64,000 bases of DNA, taken from assembly GCA_020723965.1 (NCBI GenBank), contig DYHW01000007.1:1-64000 (forward strand), written 5' to 3'. Below the pieces are notes generated by a model. That model saw only the letters and a program-made list of their open reading frames with translations. It was not told the DNA's origin and searched no databases. Shown here in pieces: positions 6,899-16,927 of this stretch. The position numbers were made by a program, and so were the translations under genes. Numbering within the stretch: position 1 is the stretch's first letter; each line of letters starts with the position of its first letter. The DNA is from Melioribacter sp. (GTDB lineage Bacteria; Bacteroidota; Ignavibacteria; Ignavibacteriales; Melioribacteraceae).

Positions 6899-9598
6899 AT
6901 GAACGAAAATAATAACATTAGATATGCAGAACTTGATGGGGTTGAAGTCCGCGAGTGGCTTGAATCGTTAGAATACGTTTTGCAATCGGGCGGGCCAGAA
7001 AAAGTTAAAATTTTATTGCACGATCTATCAACTTACGCTCACGAAGCGGGTGTAGAATTACCGTTTACAGCCAACACGCCGTATATCAACACAATACCGA
7101 AAGAAAAGCAGTCACCGTTTCCCGGCGGAAGAGAAATAGAGCGCCGCATCAAAAGTTTGATACGCTGGAACGCTATGGCAATGGTAGTTCGTGCTAATAG
7201 GGAAGAAGCCGGCATAGGCGGGCACATTTCAACTTACGCATCAGCCGCAACTTTATATGAAATCGGGTTCAACCATTTCTTCCGAGGCAAAGATGGAAAC
7301 TCCGAAGGCGACATTATTTATTTTCAAGGACATGCATCCCCTGGAATTTACGCGCGCGCATTTTTAGAAGGAAGAATTTCGAAAGAACAGTTAGAAAATT
7401 TTAGACGCGAACTAAAACCCAGCGGCGGGCTTTCATCTTATCCGCATCCGTGGCTAATGCCGGATTTCTGGGAGTATCCAACAGTGTCTATGGGACTCGG
7501 ACCGATTCAAGCAATCTATCAAGCGCGATTTAATAGATATCTCGAAGATAGAGGACTCAAGAAAGAGAGCGATCAAAAAGTTTGGGCATTTCTTGGCGAT
7601 GGCGAAACGGATGAGCCCGAAGCGCTCGGCGCTATATCACTCGCATCGCGCGAAAAACTTGACAACTTAATTTTTGTAATCAACTGTAACTTGCAGCGGC
7701 TCGATGGACCGGTCCGCGGCAATGGGAACATTGTTCAAGAGCTTGAAGCTAATTTTAGAGGCGCCGGCTGGAATGTTATTAAAGTGATCTGGGGAAGCGA
7801 TTGGGACCCTTTGTTAGAACAAGATAAGACCGGTCTGCTGATCAAACGAATGCAGGAAACGCTCGATGGAGAATCGCAAAATCATATTGTCCGCGGCGGT
7901 CAATATATCAGAGAAAATTTCTTCGGGAAGCATCCGGAACTTTTAAAACTTGTTGAAAAATATTCTGATGAGCAGCTTGAAAAAATGAAACGGGGCGGGC
8001 ACGATCCAGAAAAAGTTTACGCCGCATATAAAGCAGCGGTTGAACACAAAGGGGCACCGACAGTAATTCTTGCCAAGACAGTAAAAGGATACGGTCTTGG
8101 TGAAGCAGGCGAAGGGAAAAACATCACACATCAACAGAAAAAATTAAATGAAGATGAGTTAAAAGAATTCAGAACGCGCTTTTCAATCCCGATCAGCGAT
8201 GATGAAATTGCGAACGCGCCTTTCTTCCGTCCTTCTGAAGATTCGCCCGAGATTAAGTATTTAAAAGAAAGAAGAAAAACACTTGGCGGGTATGTTCCCA
8301 AAAGAGTTGTAAAAGCGTCTCCGATTAAAACTCCTTCCGAGGAACTGTTCGAAGAATTTTACACCGGAACAGAGGGGCGCGAAGTTTCTACTACAATGGT
8401 TTATGTACGAATGCTCGCAAAACTTTTACGCGATAAAGAGATCGGGCATTTGATTGTTCCAATCGTTCCGGATGAAGCGCGCACTTTCGGTATGGAATCG
8501 TTGTTCAGACAAGTTGGAATTTATTCACACCCCGGCCAACTTTACGAACCGGTTGACCGCGACAGTTTGCTCTATTACAAAGAAGCGAAGAACGGACAAA
8601 TTCTTGAAGAGGGAATTACTGAAGCCGGTTCGATGTCATCTTTCATTGCTGCCGGAACTTCTTATGCAACACACGGCATCAATACTATTCCATTCTTCAC
8701 TTTTTATTCTATGTTTGGAATGCAGCGCGTTGGAGATCTTGTTTGGGCTGCAGCCGATATGCGATGTAAAGGATTTATGTTTGGCGCAACTGCCGGAAGA
8801 ACAACTCTTGCCGGTGAGGGATTGCAGCACCAAGATGGAAATTCTCATCTGCTGGCTTATCCTGTTCCTAATCTTGTTACTTACGACCCGGCATTTGCTT
8901 ATGAACTGGCCGTTATAATTCGCGATGGAATTTACCGTATGTATGAAAAACAAGAAAACATTTTTTATTACATCACTATTATGAATGAAAATTATCCGCA
9001 GCCTGCTATGCCCCAAGGTGTGAAAGAGGGAATCTTGAAAGGCATGTATAAATTCCGAGAATCTATATCTTCGGGAAAAACCAGCGAGAAAGCGGACAAA
9101 AAAAATAAAGCGCATTTGCTTGGCAGCGGAACTATTCTTAATGAAATAATAAAAGCGGCAGATATTCTTGAGAATGATTATAAAGTTCCTACAGATATCT
9201 GGAGTGTAACAAGTTATAAGAATTTACATCTCGAAGCACAAGAAACAGAAAGATGGAATATGTTTCATCCCGATAAAGAGCAGAAACTTCCGTACGTTTC
9301 TCAAATAACAAAAGATGAACGCGGTGTTTTTGTTGCTGCGTCGGATTATGTTCAGCTAATGGGAGACGCTATTTCGAAATGGCTGCCGGGGCCGCTTCAT
9401 TCGCTTGGCACATTTGGTTTTGGAAGAAGCGAAGGAAGAGCAGCGCTACGTGATTTTTTTGAGGTAGATGCAAAGCACATTGTTTATGCAACGCTTTATT
9501 CTTTGATGAAGGAAGGAAAACTGAAACCGGAAGTTGTAAAAAAAGCAATTAAGGATTTAGGCATTAATCCAGAAAAACTAAATCCAGCAAAATCATAA
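6899..9598 (+). CDS. aceE: Pyruvate dehydrogenase E1 component, homodimeric type
   Basis: Encodes 899 residues, close to E. coli AceE (887). It decarboxylates pyruvate with thiamine diphosphate and acetylates the lipoyl domains of E2. The ThDP motif is clear: GDGETDEP (233-240) followed by NCNLQRLDGPVRG (262-274). The C-terminal halves contain the transketolase-like pyrimidine and C-terminal domains (for example TTLAGEGLQHQDGNSH and FGFGRSEGRAALRDFFEVD). It is the first gene of aceE-aceF-lpd, so the whole complex is encoded here in order. An AAAGGAAA-type ribosome site precedes the ATG. The presence of the homodimeric E1 rather than an alpha/beta E1 is seen directly. Confidence 0.96.
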   Translation: MNENNNIRYAELDGVEVREWLESLEYVLQSGGPEKVKILLHDLSTYAHEAGVELPFTANTPYINTIPKEKQSPFPGGREIERRIKSLIRWNAMAMVVRANREEAGIGGHISTYASAATLYEIGFNHFFRGKDGNSEGDIIYFQGHASPGIYARAFLEGRISKEQLENFRRELKPSGGLSSYPHPWLMPDFWEYPTVSMGLGPIQAIYQARFNRYLEDRGLKKESDQKVWAFLGDGETDEPEALGAISLASREKLDNLIFVINCNLQRLDGPVRGNGNIVQELEANFRGAGWNVIKVIWGSDWDPLLEQDKTGLLIKRMQETLDGESQNHIVRGGQYIRENFFGKHPELLKLVEKYSDEQLEKMKRGGHDPEKVYAAYKAAVEHKGAPTVILAKTVKGYGLGEAGEGKNITHQQKKLNEDELKEFRTRFSIPISDDEIANAPFFRPSEDSPEIKYLKERRKTLGGYVPKRVVKASPIKTPSEELFEEFYTGTEGREVSTTMVYVRMLAKLLRDKEIGHLIVPIVPDEARTFGMESLFRQVGIYSHPGQLYEPVDRDSLLYYKEAKNGQILEEGITEAGSMSSFIAAGTSYATHGINTIPFFTFYSMFGMQRVGDLVWAAADMRCKGFMFGATAGRTTLAGEGLQHQDGNSHLLAYPVPNLVTYDPAFAYELAVIIRDGIYRMYEKQENIFYYITIMNENYPQPAMPQGVKEGILKGMYKFRESISSGKTSEKADKKNKAHLLGSGTILNEIIKAADILENDYKVPTDIWSVTSYKNLHLEAQETERWNMFHPDKEQKLPYVSQITKDERGVFVAASDYVQLMGDAISKWLPGPLHSLGTFGFGRSEGRAALRDFFEVDAKHIVYATLYSLMKEGKLKPEVVKKAIKDLGINPEKLNPAKS

Positions 9599-9602
9599 AT
9601 AA

Positions 9603-9683
9603 ATAGAACACTAATCTTTATGATGATTATGATTCTTTAAGATCATAGTTAATCATAAAAGATCATAACGATCAGCGTTCTAT
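9603..9683. repeat. Long imperfect palindrome between aceE and aceF
   Basis: ATAGAAC (9603-9609) pairs with GTTCTAT (9677-9683), and the interior is built of alternating TATGAT/ATCATA blocks that also pair imperfectly. The RNA would fold into one hairpin of about 80 nt occupying most of the 116-nt spacer. Similar GAACACTAAT...CAGCGTTC palindromes are, from memory, dispersed intergenic repeats in Bacteroidota-like genomes. It could tune E1:E2 stoichiometry by mRNA processing or attenuation; that is inference. Confidence 0.7.
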
Positions 9684-9714
9684 TCCTAACATAATAAAAA
9701 GGGTTGGAAATAAA

Positions 9715-11358
9715 ATGACAGTAGATTTTAAATTACCGCATCTTGGCGAAGGAATTTACTCCGCAGATGTAATTAAGGTGCTTGTAAAAGAAGGCGATAA
9801 GATTCATGCTGATCAAGTTGTTGTAGAGATCGAAACTGATAAAGCCACCGTAGAAGTTCCATCCGATCTTACCGGTGTTGTGAAAAAAGTTTATGTGAAG
9901 GAGGGAATGAAAGCTAATGTGGGAGAACCGATAATTTCTATAGAAGTTACTAACAAGAAGATAGAAGACAGAAGTCATATGACAGTAGAAAAAATTGTAA
10001 CGCCGCCAATTGAAGAAAAGAAGAAAGAATCAAAAGCTGAAACATTATTGCCAACCAGCATTTATGAATTCAAGATTCCAACACTCGGAGAAAACATTTC
10101 TTCTGCACAGATCACAAAAGTTTTAGTGAAAAGAGGAGATAAAGTTGATACTGATCAAATTGTTCTTGAAATAGAAACAGATAAAGCGACAGTAGAAATC
10201 CCAACTGAAGTTGGCGGAGTTGTGAAAGAAGTAAAAGTGAAAGACGGCGATAAAGTTGCCGTTGGTTCAGTTGCCTTACTGATAGAAGCAGCTGAAAGGC
10301 GAATTTCAAAAGATGAAAAATTTCCAGTTGCAGACCGCCAACTGCCAATTGCTGAAATTAAAAAAGAACCGTTTCAAAAAGTTGAACACACTCATTCGCC
10401 AACAATTGTAACTTTACCGCGAGATATAGTTCAGGTTGTCGTACCCGCTGCGCCATCGGTTAGAAGATTTGCGCGCGAGATAGGAGTAGATATTCACCAA
10501 GTGCGAGGAACAGGCGCACACGGAAGAATCTCTTTAGAAGATGTAAAAGCTTATGCTAAAGCATTGAATGAACAAATTCGGACTATACTTCCTGGCGGAA
10601 TAGGCGCCGCTACTGTTGGTGCCGTAAGAGAAACACTCCCCGATTTTTCAAAGTGGGGCGAGATTGAACGTCAACCGATGAACAATATTCGACGAAAAAC
10701 AGCAGAGCACCTTTCTTATGCATGGGCGGCAATTCCACACGTTACACAATTTGATAAAGCTGATATAACCGATCTTGAAAAACTTCGCAAGCAGTTTGGA
10801 GAAAAAGTTGAAGAAGCCGGCGGTAAATTGACGGTAACTGCGGTTCTTCTAAAAGTTCTTGCATCGGCTCTCAAGGTTTTTCCGCAGTTTAACAGCAGCG
10901 TCGATATGGAGAAGAATGAAATTGTTTACAAGAAATTTGTAAATATAGGTATTGCAGTTGACACAGATCGTGGTCTGCTTGTTCCAGTGATTCGCGATGT
11001 TGATAAGAAAAATATTATACAACTTAGTGTCGAACTTGTTGAAATATCGAAGAAAGCTCGCGATAAAAAACTTTCGCTCGATGACATGCAAGGCGGATGT
11101 TTTACAATTTCGAATCTTGGCGGAATTGGGGGAACATATTTTACACCAATCATTAATTCACCTGAAGCAGCAATAATCGGCGTTTCGAGATCAGCTTATG
11201 AACCAATTTATATTGATGAAAAGTTTGAACCGCGATTGAAGATGCCTCTGGCACTTTCGTATGATCACAGAATAATTGACGGCGCTGACGGAATCAGATT
11301 TTTAAGATGGGTTGTTAACGCGCTCGAAAATCCATTTCTGCTTTCACTTGAAGGATGA
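9715..11358 (+). CDS. aceF: Pyruvate dehydrogenase E2, dihydrolipoyllysine acetyltransferase
   Basis: Encodes 547 residues and transfers acetyl groups from E1 to CoA; it forms the core of the complex. There are two N-terminal lipoyl domains, each with the lipoylated lysine in IETDKATVE (about 1-75 and 118-195). A peripheral subunit-binding domain lies at about 245-285 (PSVRRFAREIGVD...VRGTGAHGRI). The catalytic domain runs from about 310 with the active-site motif HRIIDG at 518-523. Linkers are Lys/Glu-rich rather than the Ala/Pro type of enterobacteria. It is the second gene of the aceE-aceF-lpd operon; a purine-rich ribosome site (AAAAAGGGTTGG) precedes the ATG. Confidence 0.95.
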   Translation: MTVDFKLPHLGEGIYSADVIKVLVKEGDKIHADQVVVEIETDKATVEVPSDLTGVVKKVYVKEGMKANVGEPIISIEVTNKKIEDRSHMTVEKIVTPPIEEKKKESKAETLLPTSIYEFKIPTLGENISSAQITKVLVKRGDKVDTDQIVLEIETDKATVEIPTEVGGVVKEVKVKDGDKVAVGSVALLIEAAERRISKDEKFPVADRQLPIAEIKKEPFQKVEHTHSPTIVTLPRDIVQVVVPAAPSVRRFAREIGVDIHQVRGTGAHGRISLEDVKAYAKALNEQIRTILPGGIGAATVGAVRETLPDFSKWGEIERQPMNNIRRKTAEHLSYAWAAIPHVTQFDKADITDLEKLRKQFGEKVEEAGGKLTVTAVLLKVLASALKVFPQFNSSVDMEKNEIVYKKFVNIGIAVDTDRGLLVPVIRDVDKKNIIQLSVELVEISKKARDKKLSLDDMQGGCFTISNLGGIGGTYFTPIINSPEAAIIGVSRSAYEPIYIDEKFEPRLKMPLALSYDHRIIDGADGIRFLRWVVNALENPFLLSLEG

Positions 11359-11449
11359 TACGCTAAATTATTTTTCAGTTTCAGATATATCTTGCCTTTT
11401 TATTATTTTTAAAACGAAAAAGTTTTTAACAAATTTTCTGGTAAATCTA

Positions 11450-12889
11450 ATGACATTAAAAACACAGTTAGCGGTAATAGGCGGCGGACCAGGCGGATAT
11501 GCCGCTGCGTTTCTTGCGGCTGATCTTGGCATGCAAGTTACTTTGATTGATTTGGAAAAAAACCCCGGCGGCGTTTGTCTTTACAGAGGATGTATTCCTT
11601 CTAAAGCATTGCTTCACATTGCTAAACTTATTCATGAGGCAGACGAAGCAAAAAAATGGGGAGTGGAATTCGGTGAACCAAAAATTGATCTGGATAAACT
11701 CCGCAATTTTAAGAATGGTGTTGTAAATAAACTTACCGTTGGTCTTGGACAATTATGCAAGCAGCGCAAAGTTAATTTCATTCAAGGGAAAGCATCATTT
11801 ATAAATTCAAATACTGTTGTTGTTAATAAAGTTGATGGAACAACAGAAGAAGTTGTTTACGAAAAAGCAATTCTTGCAACAGGTTCTGTTCCGGCTAAAG
11901 TCCCAGGGCTTTCTATCGACTCGCCGCGTGTAATGGATTCAACATCCGCACTCGAATTGAATGACGTGCCGAAGCGGCTGCTTGTTATTGGCGGCGGATA
12001 CATCGGTCTAGAGCTGAGTACGGTTTACGCCGCGCTCGGAAGTAAAGTTACAGTTGTTGAAATGTTACCTGGATTATTATCCGGCGCCGACCGCGATCTT
12101 GTAGCTGTTTTAGATAAGCGGATTAAGTCGATTTTGGAAAATGTTTTCACAGAAACAAAAGTTGTTGAGTTACGGGAATCCGTCCCTTCGGGAAAAGAAA
12201 CTGCCGCTGGAATTATTGTGCGTTTGGAAGGTAGTAAGGTAACAGAACCCGAACAAACATTTGATAAAGTTTTGATTTCGGCGGGGCGAAAACCTGTAAC
12301 TACCGGTTTTGGTCTCGAGAATACAAAAGTAAAAGTCGGCGAAGGCGGATTTGTTGTTGTTGATAAAACTTTGAAAACGGATGACTCAAGCATTTACGCA
12401 ATAGGCGATATTGTTGGCAATCCAATGCTTGCGCATAAAGCTGCTGCCGAAGGTAAAGTGGCGGTTGAAGCAATTCTCGGTCATAAGGTTGCTTTCGAGC
12501 CGAATGCAATTCCCGCGGTTGTTTTTACTGATCCCGAAATTGCCTGGGCGGGATTGACAGAAACCGAAGCGCGCGAAAAAGGAATTAAAATAGAAGTTGC
12601 AAAATTTCCGTGGGGCGCAAGCGGGCGCGCTACTACATTAGATAGAAATGACGGAATGACAAAATTAATCATCGAACCTGGGACAGAAAGAATTCTTGGT
12701 GTTGGAATTGTTGGTATTGGTGCAGGCGATATGATAGCAGAAGGAACACTGGCAATTGAAATGGGTGCAGTTGTTAAAGATTTGGAATTGACAATTCATC
12801 CGCATCCAACATTATCGGAAACTATGATGGCTGCGGCAGAAGTATTTTACGGTCGCGCAACGGATATGTACCGTCCGAAAAGAAAATGA
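11450..12889 (+). CDS. lpd: Dihydrolipoamide dehydrogenase (E3)
   Basis: Encodes 479 residues from the ATG at 11450; the longer open frame starting inside aceF encodes an implausible hydrophobic leader and is not used. A flavoprotein that reoxidises dihydrolipoamide with NAD+. FAD-binding GGGPGGYAAA (about 10-19), redox disulfide in CLYRGCIPSK, second Rossmann motif VIGGGYIGLE, and the C-terminal interface motif with catalytic HPHPTLSE (HxHPTxxE) are all present. It follows aceF after 91 nt and completes the PDH operon; it may also serve other 2-oxoacid dehydrogenases. No clear terminator follows. Confidence 0.95.
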   Translation: MTLKTQLAVIGGGPGGYAAAFLAADLGMQVTLIDLEKNPGGVCLYRGCIPSKALLHIAKLIHEADEAKKWGVEFGEPKIDLDKLRNFKNGVVNKLTVGLGQLCKQRKVNFIQGKASFINSNTVVVNKVDGTTEEVVYEKAILATGSVPAKVPGLSIDSPRVMDSTSALELNDVPKRLLVIGGGYIGLELSTVYAALGSKVTVVEMLPGLLSGADRDLVAVLDKRIKSILENVFTETKVVELRESVPSGKETAAGIIVRLEGSKVTEPEQTFDKVLISAGRKPVTTGFGLENTKVKVGEGGFVVVDKTLKTDDSSIYAIGDIVGNPMLAHKAAAEGKVAVEAILGHKVAFEPNAIPAVVFTDPEIAWAGLTETEAREKGIKIEVAKFPWGASGRATTLDRNDGMTKLIIEPGTERILGVGIVGIGAGDMIAEGTLAIEMGAVVKDLELTIHPHPTLSETMMAAAEVFYGRATDMYRPKRK

Positions 12890-12971
12890 CATAAGAATTT
12901 TTTTATCATAATAATATTTAAGGTTTCCTAACTACGTCCGGAATGTCAATTAAATAATTTGGTGTAAAATT

Positions 12972-14120
12972 TTGAAAATAAAAATTCTCTTCTCAATTTT
13001 TTTCTTAATTACACTTCGCTTATCTGCGCAAAATTACGATTGGGTTCGGCATGATTCATTAGTGAAAGCCGGCGTTAATCAAATTTACGGAATCGAGTTC
13101 GACGAAGCGGAAAAGACTTTTGATATTGTTACTAAAGAATACGCAACTCATCCTTCCGGAAAATTTTTCAAGGCAATGATCACTTGGTGGCGCATTCTTC
13201 TTGAACTCGATAATGAAAAAATGGATGAAAAATTTTATGATCAACTTGAAGAAGTAATTGATATGTGTGATGAAATTCTAGATAAAAACGAAAAAAATGT
13301 TGATGCAATGTTCTTTAAAGGCGGGGCGCTTGGGTTTAGAGGACGGCTGCTTGCAATACGAGAAAGCTGGTTGAAAGCCGCTTTAGATGGAAAAGACGGG
13401 CTAGCTTTAGTATTCAAAGCATATGAAGCAAACCCGAAAAACACAGATATCCAGCTTGGGTTCGGTATTTATCATTATTATGCAGATGTAATACCTCAAA
13501 AATACACGGCGGTAAAACCATTTATGGTTTTTTTCCCGAAAGGAGATAAAAACAAAGGTTTGAAGGAACTTGAATACGTTGCGTTATATGGAAGATACGC
13601 ACGAATTGAATCTCGATATTTTATGATGACTTTGAATTTCCAATTTGAAGAGAATATGGATGAAACCAGAAAATGGGGTAAAATTTTGCTCGATGATTTT
13701 CCCAACAACCCAAACTTTCAAAAATATTACGGACTAACATTCGTCAAAGAGAACAACTATACTGAAGCAGTAAAAACCTTTCGAGATATTTACAACAAGT
13801 GCGAGCGCGGATTGCCCGGCTATAATAAACGATTCAAACGCGAGGCGGCTTATTATCTTGGTATGGATTTTATGTTGAAGAATAAAGCTGACTCTTCTTC
13901 TTTCTATTTTGAAAAATCAGAAAAACTTTCACGCGAACTTGATAAAGGAAGGGAATCCGGTTTTTTAATTAACACCGTTCTTTATCTTGGAATGTTATAC
14001 GACCAATTGGGGCGGCGCGATAAAGCAATTAAATACTATAATGAAGTTTTACTATTAAGAGAACGGGGCAACTCGCACGATCAAGCAAGACAATATCTTA
14101 AAACGCCTTACAAAAAATAG
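12972..14120 (+). CDS. Exported TPR-like protein of unknown function
   Basis: Encodes 382 residues starting at TTG; the signal peptide is obvious (ILFSIFFLITLRLSAQ). The remainder is helical with degenerate tetratricopeptide character: EAEKTFDIVTKEYATHPSGK near the start, YTEAVKTFRDIYNKC in the middle, and DKAIKYYNEVLLLRERG near the end. No catalytic motif is visible. It is probably a periplasmic scaffold or protein-interaction factor. It starts 82 nt after lpd and could be co-transcribed with it, but there is no functional link. It converges on porQ downstream. Confidence 0.75.
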   Translation: MKIKILFSIFFLITLRLSAQNYDWVRHDSLVKAGVNQIYGIEFDEAEKTFDIVTKEYATHPSGKFFKAMITWWRILLELDNEKMDEKFYDQLEEVIDMCDEILDKNEKNVDAMFFKGGALGFRGRLLAIRESWLKAALDGKDGLALVFKAYEANPKNTDIQLGFGIYHYYADVIPQKYTAVKPFMVFFPKGDKNKGLKELEYVALYGRYARIESRYFMMTLNFQFEENMDETRKWGKILLDDFPNNPNFQKYYGLTFVKENNYTEAVKTFRDIYNKCERGLPGYNKRFKREAAYYLGMDFMLKNKADSSSFYFEKSEKLSRELDKGRESGFLINTVLYLGMLYDQLGRRDKAIKYYNEVLLLRERGNSHDQARQYLKTPYKK

Positions 14121-14188
14121 TTTTGCAATTTTGTAAGCTGCTAATGTTACTCATCTTTAAATTACAATGGCAAAATTTCAAAATCGAG

Positions 14189-15118
14189 TTAAAGAATAGT
14201 AGAAATTCCAAAACGATGAAGCGCGCCAACATATCCAAGCGAAGAAAAAGAATAATCCACATTATATTTGCCGACTATAAAACCTACGCCGAGATTAAAC
14301 CCTGCTAAACCGGCAGTTGACCCGATCTTAAGTTCTTTCCGCTTTTCGCTGTCATAACCGAGACGTAAGCGGAGACTTTGACCAAGCCGAAACTCGCCGC
14401 CGAAAGAGATCTGTCTAAATCGTTCAAAGAAATTTTCATAGCGTTCATTAAGTTTGCTGAACGACCAAAAGAACCTGAAAGGTACATTTTCTAACTGCTT
14501 AGCAAAACCGAAGCGAACATCCAGAGGCAGCTCTTCTTTAATATTTATGTATGAAGAAAGCTGTGTTCCGAGATGCAAAACTGAAAAACCAAAATTCCAT
14601 TTCGATTCTGGAATGGCATAATGCAAACCGAGATCAATAGCAGCAGCAGTTGACGAATAACTTTCTATCGATGAAAAGATAAATTTTACATTTGCGCCGT
14701 AGTAAAAATTTTCATCTATCTTGTTTCCGTAACCTAACGTTAGCGCTAGTTCTCCGGCTTTAAACTCGCCCAGGTTTGTTCCTCTTGAATCGGCGCGTGT
14801 AAATGTTCCATAATTTATATATTGAAAGCCCGCTGCAAATCTTCCTAATCCTTCAAATTCTTTTGAAGTAACTACGCTTGCAGCGTTAATGTCCATTAAA
14901 AAATTTAGATATGAAAAAGAAACAGGCGTTCCATTTAACAAATTTATACCAGCAGGATTATAAAGCATAACATTCGGATCGTCATCGTTTGCAACGAAGC
15001 TTCCGGCAAGAGCGGCAGCACGCGGACTAGTATCTACGCGTAAAAATTTAAACGTGCTCTGAGCGAAAATGACTGGTGCAGTCAAAAATACTAATGCAAG
15101 AAAAAAAATCTTTTTCAT
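14189..15118 (-). CDS. porQ: Type IX secretion system protein PorQ
   Basis: Encodes 309 residues from the ATG at 15118, where a signal peptide begins (MKKIFFLALVFLTAPVIFAQ); an upstream in-frame extension of 40 residues lacks signal features. The mature N-terminus STFKFLRVDTSPRAAALAGSFV and the NPAG motif (MLYNPAGINLL) are typical of the PorV/PorQ outer-membrane barrel family, and the length fits PorQ. The C-terminus is beta-strand-rich and ends FGISTIL. PorQ is part of the T9SS that exports proteins with sorting domains such as the propellers and amylase in this window. It is convergent with the preceding TPR gene and not linked to other por genes here. Confidence 0.82.
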   Translation of the reverse strand: MKKIFFLALVFLTAPVIFAQSTFKFLRVDTSPRAAALAGSFVANDDDPNVMLYNPAGINLLNGTPVSFSYLNFLMDINAASVVTSKEFEGLGRFAAGFQYINYGTFTRADSRGTNLGEFKAGELALTLGYGNKIDENFYYGANVKFIFSSIESYSSTAAAIDLGLHYAIPESKWNFGFSVLHLGTQLSSYINIKEELPLDVRFGFAKQLENVPFRFFWSFSKLNERYENFFERFRQISFGGEFRLGQSLRLRLGYDSEKRKELKIGSTAGLAGFNLGVGFIVGKYNVDYSFSSLGYVGALHRFGISTIL

Positions 15119-15306
15119 ATTTACCAAGAATTTTGGTGCGATTTTACAGATAAAAGGTTTCAAAGGCAAGCCTTTTGCAAAACTATAGTTCTGAATCGAT
15201 CGGAACATTTTATAATCTAATTCTGTAAGAAACTGCAAAACGCAGCTTCGCTTGAATCAACAGAACTTTCATCCTAAATTTGACAATAAATAAAAAGGAG
15301 TTATGC

Positions 15307-16158
15307 ATGAACGGCTTTAAGACCGCGATACTTATGACAATTATGATGGTACTGTTTATCCTTGTCGGAAATATTCTCGGCGGGCAATCGGGGATGATGA
15401 TGGCTTTTGTAATTTCTTTAGCAATGAATTTCGGTTCATATTGGTTTTCAGATAAAATTGTTTTGGCAATGTACCGCGCAAAAGAAGTTACTCGCCAAGA
15501 ACAACCGCAGCTTTTTGATATGGTAGAAAAACTTTCTATGAAAGCTGAATTACCAATGCCGCGCGTTTATGTTATGGAAAATCCAACCCCTAACGCATTC
15601 GCAACAGGACGAAATCCAAACCATAGCGCAGTTGCAGTAACAACCGGGATTATCAATTTGCTCAACAGAGAAGAACTTGAAGGGGTTGTTGCTCACGAGC
15701 TTTCGCATATAAAAAACAGAGACATTTTAGTGGGCACTATTGCAGCAACTTTAGTTGGAACAATTACATTTATTGCTCGTATGGCAGGCTGGGCTGCAAT
15801 GTTTGGCGGCAGCAGAGATAACCGCGATAGAGGAAATGTCTTTGCAGATTTAGCTTTGATGATAATTGCGCCAATAGCCGCAATGTTAATTCAAATGGCT
15901 ATTTCAAGGTCTCGAGAATATATGGCAGATGAAAGCGGTGCGCAAATTTCCGGAAAACCCTTAGCGCTTGCTTCGGCTCTGAATAAACTACAACGCGGTA
16001 ATGAAATTATTCCGATGCCTAATGCTGGAACATCTTCTGCGCATCTGTTTATTGTTAATCCATTAAGCGGGCGGTCTTTGATGAAATTATTTTCAACACA
16101 CCCGCCAATAAAAGAAAGGGTTATACGCTTACAAGAAATTGCTGCGGGCAGAAGATAA
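15307..16158 (+). CDS. htpX: Membrane zinc metalloprotease HtpX
   Basis: Encodes 283 residues of the M48B family, which degrades misfolded membrane proteins. The start at 15307 is set by AAGGAG at 15295-15300; an upstream in-frame TTG is unlikely. N-terminal membrane segments (about 8-25 and 30-45) are followed by HELSH (130-134), the zinc and catalytic motif, and the third ligand Glu209 in YMADESGA. Two more hydrophobic stretches (about 142-165 and 180-198) lie between. The gene appears monocistronic with a terminator just after it. Confidence 0.93.
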   Translation: MNGFKTAILMTIMMVLFILVGNILGGQSGMMMAFVISLAMNFGSYWFSDKIVLAMYRAKEVTRQEQPQLFDMVEKLSMKAELPMPRVYVMENPTPNAFATGRNPNHSAVAVTTGIINLLNREELEGVVAHELSHIKNRDILVGTIAATLVGTITFIARMAGWAAMFGGSRDNRDRGNVFADLALMIIAPIAAMLIQMAISRSREYMADESGAQISGKPLALASALNKLQRGNEIIPMPNAGTSSAHLFIVNPLSGRSLMKLFSTHPPIKERVIRLQEIAAGRR

Positions 16159-16170
16159 ATAATTTTTTAT

Positions 16171-16199
16171 ATGGATAATTTTTATGGTTATCCATTTTT
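16171..16199 (+). terminator. Rho-independent terminator after htpX
   Basis: ATGGATAA (16171-16178) and TTATCCAT (16188-16195) form a perfect 8-bp stem followed by TTTTC. It sits 13 nt after the htpX stop codon. Confidence 0.75.
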
Positions 16200-16223
16200 C
16201 TAAATTCATTTTCGGGCAAAGAT

Positions 16224-16859
16224 TTGCAACTAACCCCTAAAAGTAACTGCTATAAAAAGCCGAACGCGCTTCTACGTTTGCTCGTTCTATTTTTATTTAT
16301 CTCTTTTACCCAAAGTTTTGCCCAAACAAAAAATAATCTCGATAAAATATTTGGTTTGATAGACCGCTCTGTTATAAAAATCGATTCTGTAATTGCAGAA
16401 GAGAAAACAATTGTGCTTATAGTTTCTGCGCCGCCGGCTTTAGAAATATTGAATAGCAGAATATTTCACTCATTTGCGGAAAGAGGAGTTAATTTAAAAT
16501 CTGAAAACCGTGCTGGGAATTATAAAATTCATTACACATTATTGAATTCTAAAGTAGATTATAAAAATGCACGTAAGGATGGATTCTTTGGAGATGTTCT
16601 AATCGACCGCATTGTAATGCTGAACAGTTCTGCAATAATTACTAAGCCGGATGGAGCAATTCTTTCGATCCCGTTCGATCAATCTGAAATTGATACAATC
16701 ACGCTGGACGAGATTGGCGCTTTAGAAAACCAATCGCTACCATTTACACAATCGCAAATTCCTCAAGTGCCTTTATTCTCAAATCTGTTTGAACCGATAA
16801 TTGTAGTGGGGACGCTCATTTTAACAGTTATTCTTCTTTTCACTGTTAGAAGTAAATAA
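16224..16859 (+). CDS. Small envelope protein with C-terminal membrane anchor, unknown function
   Basis: Encodes 211 residues; the proposed start is TTG and may lie slightly further in. A signal sequence (LLRLLVLFLFISFTQSFAQ, about 17-34) precedes a periplasmic alpha/beta region of about 140 residues. A single C-terminal membrane segment (about 186-206, EPIIVVGTLILTVILLFTV) ends in RSK, so both ends are hydrophobic. No family was recognised. It lies 68 nt ahead of bamD on the same strand, suggesting an envelope-related role, but this is context only. Confidence 0.65.
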   Translation: MQLTPKSNCYKKPNALLRLLVLFLFISFTQSFAQTKNNLDKIFGLIDRSVIKIDSVIAEEKTIVLIVSAPPALEILNSRIFHSFAERGVNLKSENRAGNYKIHYTLLNSKVDYKNARKDGFFGDVLIDRIVMLNSSAIITKPDGAILSIPFDQSEIDTITLDEIGALENQSLPFTQSQIPQVPLFSNLFEPIIVVGTLILTVILLFTVRSK

Positions 16860-16927
16860 TTTTTTTATTGGTTTTTAGACGATTACAAATTGCGTATTTT
16901 TACAACCGTTAAAAAAAAGAGGTTGGT

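Noticed and set aside
8454..9115. Long open frames of 154 and 159 codons on both strands inside aceE
   Set aside because: Both are shadows of the strongly conserved aceE coding sequence.
11312..11449. 46-residue N-terminal extension of lpd
   Set aside because: It overlaps aceF and precedes the FAD-binding motif by far too much; the ATG at 11450 matches family starts.
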